Shown here: piece after piece, positions 48,024 to 57,767 of the stretch
Numbering within the stretch: the stretch's first letter is position 1
Layout: the number at the start of each line of letters is the position of its first letter
Assembly (NCBI RefSeq): GCF_024741815.1
Contig: NZ_CP102951.1
Coordinates: 3,300,001 to 3,364,000 of the forward strand
DNA: 64,000 nt
Origin: Pseudomonas sp. LS1212
GTDB lineage: Bacteria; Pseudomonadota; Gammaproteobacteria; Pseudomonadales; Pseudomonadaceae
Direction of reading: 5' to 3'
Made by a program: the position numbers and the translations under genes
Notes under the pieces: model-generated
Database searches by the model: none
What the model was told of the DNA's origin: nothing
The model's input: only the letters and a program-made list of their open reading frames with translations

Positions 48024-48052
48024 AAATTATCCGAGGCGGCGCTGCAAGTCAA
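48024..48052 (-). promoter_or_regulatory. ilvA promoter
   Basis: On the reverse strand TTGACT (48052-48047), a 17-base spacer and TAATTT (48029-48024) form a good sigma-70 promoter. Transcription would start near 48017, just before the leader peptide. Confidence 0.75.
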
Positions 48053-48148
48053 TGCCGGGGCACACCGGCCCAGGGGCATTTTCTTCAATACACGCCCTCG
48101 CCCTGCCCCTACCTTCTTCGTCAAACCCACCACTGACAGAAGGTCTGT

Positions 48149-48736
48149 ATGAGCCTGATACTTTCCATGGCCGCCTTTGCGCTGGCCTCCTCCATCTCCC
48201 CCGGCCCGGTCAACATCGTCGCCTTGAGCAGCGGCGCCCGGCATGGCCTCAGGGCAAGCCTGCGACATGTCACCGGCGCAACCCTGGGTTTCACCCTGCT
48301 GCTGGTGCTGATTGGCCTGGGCCTGCATGAAGTGTTGGTGTATTGGCCGTGGCTGACCCAGGCGATCAAATGGGCCGGGGTCCTGTTCCTGCTCTACATG
48401 GCCTGGAAGCTGGCCAGCGATGACGGCCGGCTCGGCAACGACGAGGCCATCAAGGCACCGTCGTTGTGGTACGGCGCAGCGATGCAATGGCTCAACCCCA
48501 AGGCCTGGCTGGCCTGCGTGGCCGGCATGGGTGCGTTCGCCGCCAGTGGCGAAGCGGTGCTGGTGTGGCAATTTGCGTGGGTGTACTTCGTGATCTGTTA
48601 TCTGTCGATCGCCTGCTGGGCCTTCGCTGGCACCTTCGTGCGCCACTACCTGAACAATGCCGCTGGCGTGCGCTTGTTCAATCGGCTGATGGCCGTGCTG
48701 CTTGCGGGCTGCGCGTTGTACCTGCTGCTGGCCTAA
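48149..48736 (+). CDS. LysE family amino-acid exporter
   Basis: 195 residues with about six membrane segments. The N-terminal family motif is SSISPGPVNIVALSSGARHG (about 14-33) and the central one is YGAAMQWLNPKAWLACVAGM (about 106-125). The LysE/RhtB group exports amino acids or their derivatives; the substrate is unknown. It is convergent with the AraC-type gene, overlapping by four bases. Confidence 0.88.
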   Translation: MSLILSMAAFALASSISPGPVNIVALSSGARHGLRASLRHVTGATLGFTLLLVLIGLGLHEVLVYWPWLTQAIKWAGVLFLLYMAWKLASDDGRLGNDEAIKAPSLWYGAAMQWLNPKAWLACVAGMGAFAASGEAVLVWQFAWVYFVICYLSIACWAFAGTFVRHYLNNAAGVRLFNRLMAVLLAGCALYLLLA

Positions 48737-49569
48737 CCGCGATAGTGCCCGGGGGTCGCCGCCAGGTATTGCTTAAAGGCCCGCTGAAAATGCGCCTGAT
48801 CGGCGAACCCGGCTTCGAGCGCTACCTCGGCGATCAAGCGCCCCTGGCGCAGTTGATTGCGGGCAAACTGAATGCGCCGGTTGATCAAGTAACCATGGGG
48901 CGTCATGCCGTAATGCTGCTTGAAGGCACGGATCAGGTAGGAAGGCGAAAGGTCCGCTGCCCGGCAGATATCGTCCAGCCTGAGCGTATCGGTGCAGTGC
49001 TCATCAATGAACGCGGCGGCGCGTTCCAACTTGTGATTCGGTTCCTGCAACTCGGACGGTGCCGGGGTGAGGGACTGCAGCACCTGCGTGAAAAACGCGA
49101 TCGCAGCGTTGTGCTTCTGCACCGGCTCGACCTGCGCATCGATCAGCACTTCGTACAATGCGTTCAAGCCGGCAAATAAGCCGGGGTCGGTCGTGTGCGT
49201 CGTGGCGAATGGGCGAAACCGTGAGTCCGAGGCGATACCCAGCTTGCATTGCAGCTCGGTCAGCCACGGCGTGTCGACATACAGCATGCGGTACGACCAG
49301 GGCTGATCGGCAATCGGATTGCAGGCATGCACATCGCCCGGGTTCATCAACACTACGGTGCCGGCGGCGACCTCATACCGGGCATCGCCGTTATGGTACG
49401 TGCTGCAGCCAGCGGTGATAGCGCCGATGGAAAACGTCTCGTGCGAATGCCGCGCATAACAGAACTTGCGGCCATCCTCGACGCCACGCGCTTCGATGAA
49501 GGGCACCGAGTCATCGTGCCAGAACTGAGAAACCTTGTCCTGGCCAAGCTTGGTGTAAGTGTTTTTCAT
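48733..49569 (-). CDS. AraC-family transcriptional regulator
   Basis: 278 residues. The N-terminal cupin-like sensing domain includes HSHETFSIGAITAGCSTYHN and AAGTVVLMNPGDVHACNPI. The C-terminal pair of helix-turn-helices reads RLDDICRAADLSPSYLIRAF, then IAEVALEAGFADQAHFQRAF and the motif KQYLAATPGHYR. It may regulate the convergent LysE gene, as is common for this pair in Pseudomonas. Confidence 0.9.
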   Translation of the reverse strand: MKNTYTKLGQDKVSQFWHDDSVPFIEARGVEDGRKFCYARHSHETFSIGAITAGCSTYHNGDARYEVAAGTVVLMNPGDVHACNPIADQPWSYRMLYVDTPWLTELQCKLGIASDSRFRPFATTHTTDPGLFAGLNALYEVLIDAQVEPVQKHNAAIAFFTQVLQSLTPAPSELQEPNHKLERAAAFIDEHCTDTLRLDDICRAADLSPSYLIRAFKQHYGMTPHGYLINRRIQFARNQLRQGRLIAEVALEAGFADQAHFQRAFKQYLAATPGHYRG

Positions 49570-49693
49570 CGACCAACTTCCTCGTACGCAGGTTCAGAAC
49601 CCCAAGAAATGTAGCAGTTGCCGAAGGCTGCGTTAAGGTCGAAAGAACTTTCCTGTGACCCAGAACCAGGGCCGAACGGCGGCGCGCAGAGCA

Positions 49694-50620
49694 TTACCCG
49701 CCGCCCTGCCACTGCTTGCGATGCTCAAGCAAAAAGTCGATGAACACCCGCGAGCGCAGCGGCAGATGGCGGCCATGGGGGTACAGCAAGGTGAACGGGC
49801 GCGAGCATCCGGCAAAGGGCGCCAGCACTTCAATCAATGAGCCATCGGCCAGTTCTTTCTCGACGATGAAACGGTAAGTCTGGAACAACCCCGCCCCATG
49901 CCTGGCCAGTGTCACCCCTCCGAGCACGTCATCGGAGCAGGTGTAGCCGCCCTCGGCAAAAATCTCCCGCACCTTGCCCTGTTCATTGAACAACCACGAA
50001 ATCCGCCGACCACTGCTTGGCAATTCGAACTGAATGCATTCATGCCGGGCCAGGTCGTCCAGTTCGGTCGGTACACCCGCTCGCGCCAGGTACTCAGGTG
50101 CAGCGATGACCACCAACGGCGCATCTTCCAGCAGCCGGGCGGTCAGGGTCGAGTCTGGCTGCGCGCGCACGCGAATCGCCAGGTCATAGCCCTCTTCGAC
50201 GAAATCGATATTGCGATTGCCCAGGTGGATGTCGACCTTCACCCGCGGGTAACGCGCCCGGAAGGCCGGCAATAGCGGCAGGATCCGGTGATGCCCATAG
50301 GTCGTGGGCAGGCTGATGCGCAACAGCCCGGTTGGTTCGAGCTGTTGGCCGCTGACCTCGCGCTCGGCCTCGACCAGTTGGCTGAGCGCCTGCCGGCATT
50401 GCTCGTAATAGCCGCGCCCGCCTTCGGTCAGGCGAATGCTGCGGGTGGTACGCACAAACAGCCGGGCGCCCAGGCGCTCTTCCAGCCGCGCGACCGAACG
50501 ACTGACCGCCGCTGGCGTCACCCCGGCCGCCAGGGCGGCGGCCGTGAAGCCACTCAATTCCGCGGCCAGGCAAAACAGCTCGATGCTGCCCAATTGAATG
50601 TCGTCGAATTGATGCCGCAT
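49694..50620 (-). CDS. LysR-family transcriptional regulator
   Basis: 308 residues: N-terminal winged helix-turn-helix (ELFCLAAELSGFTAAALAAG, VTPAAVSRSVARLEERLGAR) and a substrate-binding domain with VKVDIHLGNRNIDFVEEGYD and ARHGAGLFQTYRFIVEKELA. The subgroup resembles CrgA/YafC-type regulators of oxidoreductase or transporter genes. No divergent partner starts within 240 bases upstream, where a short gap precedes the chorismate mutase gene. Confidence 0.9.
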   Translation of the reverse strand: MRHQFDDIQLGSIELFCLAAELSGFTAAALAAGVTPAAVSRSVARLEERLGARLFVRTTRSIRLTEGGRGYYEQCRQALSQLVEAEREVSGQQLEPTGLLRISLPTTYGHHRILPLLPAFRARYPRVKVDIHLGNRNIDFVEEGYDLAIRVRAQPDSTLTARLLEDAPLVVIAAPEYLARAGVPTELDDLARHECIQFELPSSGRRISWLFNEQGKVREIFAEGGYTCSDDVLGGVTLARHGAGLFQTYRFIVEKELADGSLIEVLAPFAGCSRPFTLLYPHGRHLPLRSRVFIDFLLEHRKQWQGGG

Positions 50621-50867
50621 GACTCATTACACCACGTATCAAGTGAAGTGCCTGAAGGCTGATTTATCAATCAGTTTGACAGCAATATAGTCCATCTCAA
50701 CAGTGCATCATCTCTCGCTTTTTGCGCAACGCCTGCTCTGCCGAAGGCCTGGAGGCTGCTGCCACTTGCCGTGGCCGGCGTGGTTTCGGGAGATGTGCGC
50801 ATCGACCATGCATCAACGCAAAGGAGTGCTAGGCTCAAACGCCAACCGACCGTAAGGAAGTGAAAGG

Positions 50868-51182
50868 ATGAATACTGCCAAGCACTGCAACAACATCGCC
50901 GAAGTCCGTGCTCACATCGACCGGCTCGACAAGGAACTGGTAGCCCTGCTCGCCGCGCGCGGTGGCCTGGTCAAACAGGCCGCCCGTTTCAAGAAAACCG
51001 ACGACGACGTCAAGTCGCCTCAACGCGTCGAGCAGGTAATCTCCAGGGTCAAGGCGTTGTCGCTGGAGCTTGGCGCCAACCCCGGCGTCACCGAGCAGGT
51101 GTACCGGACCATGATCGGGGCTTTTATCGAGCTGGAGCGGCATGAGCATGCGGTTATCAGTGCTCGCGGGGAGGGCCAATAA
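50868..51182 (+). CDS. Chorismate mutase-like protein (AroQ/PchB type)
   Basis: 104 residues from ATG 50868 with AAGG close upstream. It is all-helical with the AroQ pattern: RAHIDRLDKELVALLAARGG (about 14-33) with the conserved Arg and the ...LLxxR block, then RVEQVISRVKALSLELGANP and VYRTMIGAFIELERHEH. Catalytic candidates are Arg14, Lys41 and the C-terminal Glu/Gln helix. Free-standing members act as chorismate mutase or isochorismate-pyruvate lyase; there is no siderophore gene nearby, so the role is open. Confidence 0.8.
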   Translation: MNTAKHCNNIAEVRAHIDRLDKELVALLAARGGLVKQAARFKKTDDDVKSPQRVEQVISRVKALSLELGANPGVTEQVYRTMIGAFIELERHEHAVISARGEGQ

Positions 51183-51209
51183 ACGCAATCGCCCCACAAA
51201 TGTTGAAGC

Positions 51210-51866
51210 TTAGAACGTCATCTCAACCACGTCGTCCGGCACGATCAACTTGCCGGCCGTCTTGGCAACGATCTCTTCAACACTGACCCCCGGCGCCGTC
51301 TCACGCAGGATGAACGCGCCATCCTGGATCTCCAGGTAAGCCAGATCAGTCAGCACCTTGCGGATGCAGCCCGCACCGGTCAGCGGCAGGCTGCACAGCG
51401 GCAGCAGCTTGGACTCGCCGTCCTTGGACGCGTGGGTCATGGTGACGATGATGTTATCGGCGCCAGCCACCAGGTCCATCGCCCCGCCCATGCCCTTGAC
51501 CAGTTTGCCAGGGATCATCCAGGAGGCGATGTTGCCTTGCACGTCGACCTCGAAGGCGCCGAGCACGGTCAGGTCCACGTGGCCGCCACGGATCATGGCG
51601 AAGGATTCGGCCGAGTTGAAGATCGACGCGCCGCGGCGAGCCGTCACGGTTTGCTTGCCGGCGTTGATCATGTCGGCGTCCACCAGCGCTGCGGTAGGGA
51701 ACTCGCCCATGCCGAGCAGGCCGTTTTCCGACTGCAACATCACGTCGATGTCGTCGGGGACGTAGTTGGCGACCAGGGTCGGAATGCCGATGCCCAGGTT
51801 CACGTAGTAGCCGTCTTTGAGTTCACGGGCAACGCGCTGTGCCATTTGTTCGCGGGTAAGTGCCAT
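51210..51866 (-). CDS. scoB: 3-oxoacid CoA-transferase, subunit B
   Basis: 218 residues. Catalytic glutamate in LQSENGLLGMG (about 45-55), then ARRGASIFNSAESFAMIRGG and LVKGMGGAMDLVAGADNIIV, typical of the beta subunit. With subunit A it moves CoA between succinate (or acetate) and 3-oxoacids such as acetoacetate. It lies 54 bases downstream of subunit A in one operon. The choice between ScoB, AtoA and CatJ cannot be settled from the sequence. Confidence 0.92.
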   Translation of the reverse strand: MALTREQMAQRVARELKDGYYVNLGIGIPTLVANYVPDDIDVMLQSENGLLGMGEFPTAALVDADMINAGKQTVTARRGASIFNSAESFAMIRGGHVDLTVLGAFEVDVQGNIASWMIPGKLVKGMGGAMDLVAGADNIIVTMTHASKDGESKLLPLCSLPLTGAGCIRKVLTDLAYLEIQDGAFILRETAPGVSVEEIVAKTAGKLIVPDDVVEMTF

Positions 51867-51920
51867 GGTCAGGATCTCTTGTTGTTCTGTCCGGGTGAGT
51901 CACGCAACTGCAGCAGGCAG

Positions 51921-52619
51921 TCAGTCCTTGACGGTGCGTTTCTCGATGCGTTTCTCGAACGTGCCGACGATCACCCGATCGACATAAATGCCCGGGGTGT
52001 GGATTTCGCTGGGCAGCAGTACGCCCGGCTCGACGATTTCCTCGACCTCGACCACGGTGATCTTGCCGGCGGTGGCGACCAGCGGGTTGAAGTTCTGCGC
52101 AGTGTTGCGGTACACCACATTGCCGTAGTGGTCGGCCTTCCAGCCCTTGACGATGGCGAAGTCGCCGGTGATGGCTTCTTCAAGGATGTAGTGACGGCCG
52201 TTGAAATCGCGTACTTCCTTGCCCTCGGCCACAGGGGTGCCATAACCGGTCGCGGTGTAGAACGCCGGAATGCCGGCGCCGCCTGCGCGCATTTTCTCGG
52301 CCAGGGTGCCTTGCGGGGTGAGCTCGACTTCCAGCTCGCCATTGAGCAGCTGGCGCTCGAACAGGGCGTTCTCGCCTACATAGGAGGCGACCATCTTGCG
52401 AATCTGGCGGTCTTCGAGCAGCACGCCCAGGCCGAAACCATCGACGCCGCAGTTGTTGGACACCACGGTCAGGCCGGTCACGCCACGGCGCTTGATTTCG
52501 GCAATGAGGTTTTCCGGGATACCGCACAAACCGAAACCGCCGGAGAGTACCGTCATGTTGTCGGTGAGGCCTTCAAGCGCCTCTTCGTAGGTTTTAACTC
52601 GCTTGTCGAGTCCTGCCAT
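51921..52619 (-). CDS. scoA: 3-oxoacid CoA-transferase, subunit A
   Basis: 232 residues with the CoA-binding glycine-rich segment LSGGFGLCGIPENLIAEI (about 25-42) and NNCGVDGFGLGVLLEDRQIR, as in alpha subunits. It is upstream of scoB on the same strand. A LysR-type gene is divergent 125 bases away and may control the pair, which would allow growth on ketone bodies or other 3-oxoacids. Confidence 0.92.
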   Translation of the reverse strand: MAGLDKRVKTYEEALEGLTDNMTVLSGGFGLCGIPENLIAEIKRRGVTGLTVVSNNCGVDGFGLGVLLEDRQIRKMVASYVGENALFERQLLNGELEVELTPQGTLAEKMRAGGAGIPAFYTATGYGTPVAEGKEVRDFNGRHYILEEAITGDFAIVKGWKADHYGNVVYRNTAQNFNPLVATAGKITVVEVEEIVEPGVLLPSEIHTPGIYVDRVIVGTFEKRIEKRTVKD

Positions 52620-52744
52620 GCTGATTCGCCTTTTGTAGTTGTAGGGCCGACATTAGGCTGTCGGAAAGCGTGGGGGCATCTTCACCCGGCTGGAATAATT
52701 TGTTAATTTTGTTTTTTTGATTGATTGATTGGTATTTCAAATCA

Positions 52745-53632
52745 ATGAACGTCAAACAGCTACGCGCCTTCGTTGCCGTCGCCCAAGCCTTGAGCTTTGC
52801 CCAGGCCGGCGAGCGGCTGCACCTGTCACAACCGGCCCTGAGCCTGACCATCAAGGCGCTGGAAGACGACCTGGGCGGCCCCTTGCTCAGCCGCACCACC
52901 CGCAGCGTGGCCCTCACCCCCGAGGGTGAAACGCTGTTGCCGCTGGCCCGGCAGTTGCTGGCCGACTGGGACAACACCGAAGAACTGCTGCGCCAGCGCT
53001 TCACCCTGCAACTGGGCAAGGTCGCCATCGCCGCCATGCCGGCCTTTGCTGGCAACCTGCTGCCACGGGCGCTGAAGGTCTTTCGCAACCGCTACCCACG
53101 GGTCAACGTGGCGGTGCATGACGTGATCAACGAGCAAGTGCTGGAACTGGTGCGCCACCGCCGCGTCGAACTGGGGGTGGGCTTCGAGCCGGAGCCCAGC
53201 GACCCGCTGGTGTTCAAGCCGCTGTACCTGGACCGCTTCGTCGCGGTGGTACCCACCGACTCACCCCTGGCGCAAAAGGCCCAGGTGAGCTGGCACGAAC
53301 TGCTGGCCGAGGATTTCATCGCCCTGCAACGCCCGTCGGCCGTGCGCCTGTTGCTGGAACAGCATTTGCTGGCTGAACATGGCAAGTTGGCGGTGGCGTT
53401 CGAAAGCCATCAACTGTCGACCATCGGCCGCATGGTGGCCAACGGGCTGGGGGTAAGCGCCGTGCCGGCGTTGTGTGTGCAGCAGATGCAGGAGTTGGGC
53501 GCCTGTTGCGTGGCGCTGGTGGAGCCGACCATCGAGCGCCGCATTGGCGTCGCCATGCTGGCCGATCATAAGCTCTCGGCGGCGGCGCAGGCGTTGTTGG
53601 AGGTGATTGTGGAGTGCAGCAGGGACCATTAA
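52745..53632 (+). CDS. LysR-family regulator divergent from scoAB
   Basis: 295 residues from ATG 52745 (MNVKQLRAFVAVAQALSFAQ); a start at 52721 is less likely. Helix-turn-helix AQAGERLHLSQPALSLTIKA and EGETLLPLARQLLAD are followed by a LysR effector domain (VNVAVHDVINEQVLELVRHR; STIGRMVANGLGVSAVPALC). Divergence from scoA across an AT-rich gap of about 125 bases points to control of that operon. Confidence 0.9.
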   Translation: MNVKQLRAFVAVAQALSFAQAGERLHLSQPALSLTIKALEDDLGGPLLSRTTRSVALTPEGETLLPLARQLLADWDNTEELLRQRFTLQLGKVAIAAMPAFAGNLLPRALKVFRNRYPRVNVAVHDVINEQVLELVRHRRVELGVGFEPEPSDPLVFKPLYLDRFVAVVPTDSPLAQKAQVSWHELLAEDFIALQRPSAVRLLLEQHLLAEHGKLAVAFESHQLSTIGRMVANGLGVSAVPALCVQQMQELGACCVALVEPTIERRIGVAMLADHKLSAAAQALLEVIVECSRDH

Positions 53633-53681
53633 GGGCCTCGCTCCCTAGTCGAACGCAACCTTAGGCAACGACGCAATCCCA

Positions 53682-53802
53682 TGTAGCCGCTGCCGCAGGC
53701 TGCGCTCGCCTGCAACGCAGGCGCAGGATTTCAAGATCGCATGGGAGGCCCTGCGGACCTCCAGCGTCGCAGCGGCGCACCGAGCCTGCGGCAGCGGCTA
53801 CA
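53682..53802. repeat. REP-type inverted repeat
   Basis: TGTAGCCGCTGCCGCAGGCT at 53682 recurs as its reverse complement at 53783-53802, enclosing about 80 bases. The GCCGCAGGC core is of the Pseudomonas REP type. A related but degenerate piece lies at 59424-59466. It occupies the gap between the LysR and aldo/keto reductase genes. Confidence 0.8.
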
Positions 53803-53850
53803 GTTATCGGCGGTGAACACACATCCGAGTCTGAATACAGAGGTTGTCGC

Positions 53851-54672
53851 ATGCGTACGCTTGAACTAGGAGGCAAACAAGTCCCCGTAATCGGCCAAGG
53901 CACCTGGCACATGGGTGAAGACCATCGCCAGCACGACGCCGAAGTCGCCGCCCTGCGCCTGGGCATCGAGCTGGGCATGACCCTGATCGACACCGCCGAG
54001 ATGTACGCCGAGGGCGGCGCCGAAGAAGTGGTCGGCCAGGCCATCGCCGGGCGGCGCGACCAAGTGTTTCTGGTCAGCAAGGTCTACCCGCACAACGCCA
54101 GCCGCAAGGGCATCCCGGCGGCCTGTGAACGCAGCCTCAAGCGCCTGGGCACCGACTTTATCGACCTGTACCTGCTGCACTGGCCCGGCCAGTACCCCCT
54201 CGAAGAAACCGTCGAAGCCTTCGAACGCCTGCGCGCGGCCGGCAAGATCGGCCGCTGGGGCGTGTCCAATTTCAATCAGGACGAGATGCACGCCCTGCCC
54301 TCACCCGCCTGCGCCAGCAACCAGGTGCTGTACAACCCCGAAGAGCGCGGCGTCGAGTTCGACCTGCTGCCCTGGATGCAAACCCGTCACATGCCGTTGA
54401 TGGCGTACTGCCCGATCGCCCAGGGCGGGAGTTTGCTGCGCCACCGGACTCTACTGGAAATCGCCGAACACCACGGTGCAACTCCGGCCCAGATCTGCCT
54501 CGCCTGGGTGGCGCGTCAGTACGGTGTCATCGCCATTCCCAAGGCAGTCAAACCCGAGCATGTGCGCCTGAACGCGGCCGCCGCCCTGCTGACGCTACGA
54601 GCCGAAGACCTGCGCGCCATCGATCGCGCCTTCGCGCCGCCGTCGCGCAAGCACCACCTGGCGATCATTTGA
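53851..54672 (+). CDS. Aldo/keto reductase
   Basis: 273 residues, a complete (beta/alpha)8 reductase. Catalytic Asp and Tyr are in LIDTAEMYAEGGAEE (about 48-62), Lys in FLVSKVYPHN and His in LYLLHWPGQYPLEET. The NADPH tail is GVIAIPKAVKPEHVRLNAAA. It is related to the YeaE-type methylglyoxal/aldehyde reductases. Its stop is two bases from the convergent dnaE2 stop. Confidence 0.9.
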   Translation: MRTLELGGKQVPVIGQGTWHMGEDHRQHDAEVAALRLGIELGMTLIDTAEMYAEGGAEEVVGQAIAGRRDQVFLVSKVYPHNASRKGIPAACERSLKRLGTDFIDLYLLHWPGQYPLEETVEAFERLRAAGKIGRWGVSNFNQDEMHALPSPACASNQVLYNPEERGVEFDLLPWMQTRHMPLMAYCPIAQGGSLLRHRTLLEIAEHHGATPAQICLAWVARQYGVIAIPKAVKPEHVRLNAAAALLTLRAEDLRAIDRAFAPPSRKHHLAII

Positions 54673-54674
54673 AC

Positions 54675-57600
54675 TCAATGGAAGTCGCGGCTGCGTATAT
54701 CCAGCCCGGTCAACAGGGGCGTCAGGTCCTCTAGCCGCCGGGCGATCACATGGCGCACGCCGTCAACCGTCTCGAAGCGCCCATGCACCTGCAACAGGCG
54801 CGACTCGATCAAGGCCCGCCGCTGGCGTTCGGCCAGGGCCTTCCAGACCACCACATTGAGCATGCCGTGCTCATCTTCCAGGGTGACGAAGGTCACCCCG
54901 CTGGCGGTCTGCGGACGCTGGCGACCGGTGACCAGCCCGGCAACCGTCACGGCATCGCCGTGATCAGCCGTGGCCAATGCCAGGGAGCTGCGACAACCGC
55001 GCGCATTCAACTGCCGGCGGATCAGCGCCAACGGGTGCGGGCCCAGGGTCGTGCCCACCGTTGCATAATCGCTGTACAGATCCTGGGCCACGCTCGGCAC
55101 CGGCAGCGCCACCGCCACTTCCGGCTGGCGTTCCAGACCGGCGAACAACGGCAATTGCTGCTCGACCGCCGCCACCTCCCAGCGCGCCAGATGCCGGTGC
55201 CCGGCCAACCCGACCAAGGCGCCGGCATCGGCCAGCAACTCACGGGCACGGGCATCGAGGCGGGCGAGCTCGCTGAGGTCGACCACATCGCTGAAGGCGC
55301 CCTCCCCCCGAGCCTGCTCGATGCGCCGGGCATCGTCCTCGCGAAAGCCACGGACCATGCGCAAGCCCAGGCGAATGGCCGGCTGCTCGCCCGCACTCGG
55401 CTCAAGCGTGCAATCCCAGTCGCTGTAGCGCACATCCACCGGCCGGTTTTCGATACGGTGGCGGCGCGCATCCTGGAGGATCTGATCCGGGCTGTAGAAA
55501 CCCATCGGCCAACTGTTGATCAGCGCGCAGGCATAGGCCGCCGGCTCATGGCACTTGAGCCAGCAACTGGCATAGGTCAGCAAGGCGAAGCTGGCGGCAT
55601 GGGACTCGGGAAAGCCATAGCTGCCGAACCCCTTGATCTGCTCGAAGATCCGCGCAGCAAACTCGGCACTGTAGCCCCGTGCGAGCATGCCTTCGGTCAA
55701 GCGCTGCTGGTGCGGCTCCAGCCCGCCGTGGCGTTTCCAGGCGGCCATGGCCCGACGCAGTTGGTCGGCTTCGCCGGGGCTGTAACCGGCGGCGACGATG
55801 GCCAGTTCCATCACCTGCTCCTGAAACAGCGGCACGCCGAGGGTGCGCTCGAACACCTTTTTCAGTTCTTCGGAGGGGTACACCACCTCCTCTTCGTTAT
55901 TGCGCCGGCGCAGGTACGGGTGAACCATGTCGCCCTGAATCGGCCCGGGGCGCACGATCGCCACCTCGATCACCAGGTCATAGAAATTCTTCGGCTTAAG
56001 CCGTGGCAGCATCGCCATCTGCGCCCGCGATTCGATCTGGAACACGCCCACGGTGTCGGCCCGGCCGATCATTTCGTAGGTGCGTGCATCCTCGGCGGGA
56101 ATGGTCGCCAGGCTCAGGTCGCGGCCACGGTAGCGGCGCAGCAAGTCGAAGCTGCGGCGCAAGGCGCTGAGCATGCCGAGGGCGAGAATGTCCACCTTCA
56201 GCAAGCCGACCAGGTCCAGGTCGTCCTTGTCCCATTGGATGATAGTGCGCTCGTCCATGGCCGCGTTTTCCACCGGCACCAGGGTGTCCAGCGGCTGCTC
56301 GGAAATCACGAAGCCACCTGGGTGCTGCGACAGGTGCCGGGGGAAGCCGATCAGTTCGCCGGTCAATGCCAGCACCCGGCGCAGCACCGGGCTGTCCGGG
56401 TCGAAGCCGTTTTCGCGCAAGCGTTCGGGCGACGGCAAGCGATCGCTCCAGCTGCCGCAGCAATCGGCCAGGGCATTGATCTGATCGCCCGGCAGGCCGA
56501 GCACCTTGGCGATATCACGCACCGCCCCCGAGGCGTGGTAGGTGCTGGCCACAGCAGTGAGCGCGGCGCGGTTGCGGCCATAGCGCTGGAACACATACTG
56601 CAGCACCTCTTCGCGGCGCTCGTGCTCAAAATCCACGTCGATGTCCGGCGGCTCGTTGCGCTCGCGCGACATGAAGCGCTCGAACAGCATGTTCATCCGC
56701 GCCGGGTCGATCTCGGTAATGCCCAGGGCAAAACACACCGCCGAGTTCGCCGCCGAGCCCCGGCCCTGGCAGAGAATCTTTTGGCTGCGGGCGAAGCGGA
56801 CGATGTCATGAACGGTGAGGAAATAACTTTCGTAGCCCAGCTCGGCAATCAGCGCCAACTCGCGCTCGACCAGGTCCCGGGCCTTCTGCGGCGCGCCCTC
56901 TGGCCAGCGCCAGCACATGCCCTCCTCGCTCAAATGGCGCAACCAGGAGGTTGCCGTCTGCCCTTCGGGCACCAGCTCGCGCGGGTATTGATAGCGCAAC
57001 TGGCCGAGGTCGAAATGGCAACGCCTGGCGATGTGCAGCGACTCCTCGAGCAAAGCCGCCGGGTACAACTCGGCCAATTGCTCCAGCGGCCGCAAGTGGC
57101 GCTCGCCGTTGGCGAACAGCAAGTGCCCGGCCTCGGCCACGGTGGTGTGATGACGAATCGCGGTCATGGCGTCTTGCAATGCTCGCCGCCCGCGCGCATG
57201 CATGTGCACATCGCCCGTGGCCACCGCCGGAATATCCACGGCAGCGGCCAACGCCAGCAACTGCTGCAAGCGCTGACGATCATCGGGGCCACGGTGCAAT
57301 TGCACCGCCAGCCACAAGCGCTCGCCGAACACCTCGCGCAACCAGCGCCCCGGCGCCGGGTCGGTACAGCTTTGCGGTACCCACAGCGCCAACAGCCCGT
57401 CGAGCGGGCCGTTGAAGTCCTCGCGCAACAGCTGATACTGGCCCTTCTTCGCCCGGCGCCGGCCCAGGGTAATCAACCTGCACAGCGCCTGATAACCGAC
57501 CAGGTTCTCCGCCAGCAACACTACCTTGGGGCCCTCGTCGATCTGCATTTCACTGCCGACGATCAGCGGCAGATCGATCTCCCTGGCCACCTGCCAGGCC

Positions 57601-57767
57601 CGGACGATCCCGGCCAGGGTGCACTCGTCGGTGATCGCCAGGGCTTCGTAACCATGCCGCTTGGCCCGCTCGAACAGCTCGCGGGCGCTCGATGCCCCGC
57701 GCTGGAAACTGAAGTTGGACAGGCAGTGCAGCTCTGCATACCCAAGGCCTGCATCACCGAGCCTCAT
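54675..57767 (-). CDS. dnaE2: Error-prone DNA polymerase DnaE2 (ImuC)
   Basis: 1,030 residues. The N-terminal PHP domain is LHCLSNFSFQRGASSARELF with LAITDECTLAGIVRAW. The C-family polymerase core carries the catalytic aspartates in PDIDVDFEHERREEVLQYVF (about 371-390). Helix-hairpin-helix and OB-fold regions follow (VTVAGLVTGRQRPQT near 935). It performs SOS-induced translesion synthesis with ImuA and ImuB. Its start overlaps the imuB stop by four bases, so these two remain coupled although imuA has moved 4 kb away. Confidence 0.96.
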   Translation of the reverse strand: MRLGDAGLGYAELHCLSNFSFQRGASSARELFERAKRHGYEALAITDECTLAGIVRAWQVAREIDLPLIVGSEMQIDEGPKVVLLAENLVGYQALCRLITLGRRRAKKGQYQLLREDFNGPLDGLLALWVPQSCTDPAPGRWLREVFGERLWLAVQLHRGPDDRQRLQQLLALAAAVDIPAVATGDVHMHARGRRALQDAMTAIRHHTTVAEAGHLLFANGERHLRPLEQLAELYPAALLEESLHIARRCHFDLGQLRYQYPRELVPEGQTATSWLRHLSEEGMCWRWPEGAPQKARDLVERELALIAELGYESYFLTVHDIVRFARSQKILCQGRGSAANSAVCFALGITEIDPARMNMLFERFMSRERNEPPDIDVDFEHERREEVLQYVFQRYGRNRAALTAVASTYHASGAVRDIAKVLGLPGDQINALADCCGSWSDRLPSPERLRENGFDPDSPVLRRVLALTGELIGFPRHLSQHPGGFVISEQPLDTLVPVENAAMDERTIIQWDKDDLDLVGLLKVDILALGMLSALRRSFDLLRRYRGRDLSLATIPAEDARTYEMIGRADTVGVFQIESRAQMAMLPRLKPKNFYDLVIEVAIVRPGPIQGDMVHPYLRRRNNEEEVVYPSEELKKVFERTLGVPLFQEQVMELAIVAAGYSPGEADQLRRAMAAWKRHGGLEPHQQRLTEGMLARGYSAEFAARIFEQIKGFGSYGFPESHAASFALLTYASCWLKCHEPAAYACALINSWPMGFYSPDQILQDARRHRIENRPVDVRYSDWDCTLEPSAGEQPAIRLGLRMVRGFREDDARRIEQARGEGAFSDVVDLSELARLDARARELLADAGALVGLAGHRHLARWEVAAVEQQLPLFAGLERQPEVAVALPVPSVAQDLYSDYATVGTTLGPHPLALIRRQLNARGCRSSLALATADHGDAVTVAGLVTGRQRPQTASGVTFVTLEDEHGMLNVVVWKALAERQRRALIESRLLQVHGRFETVDGVRHVIARRLEDLTPLLTGLDIRSRDFH

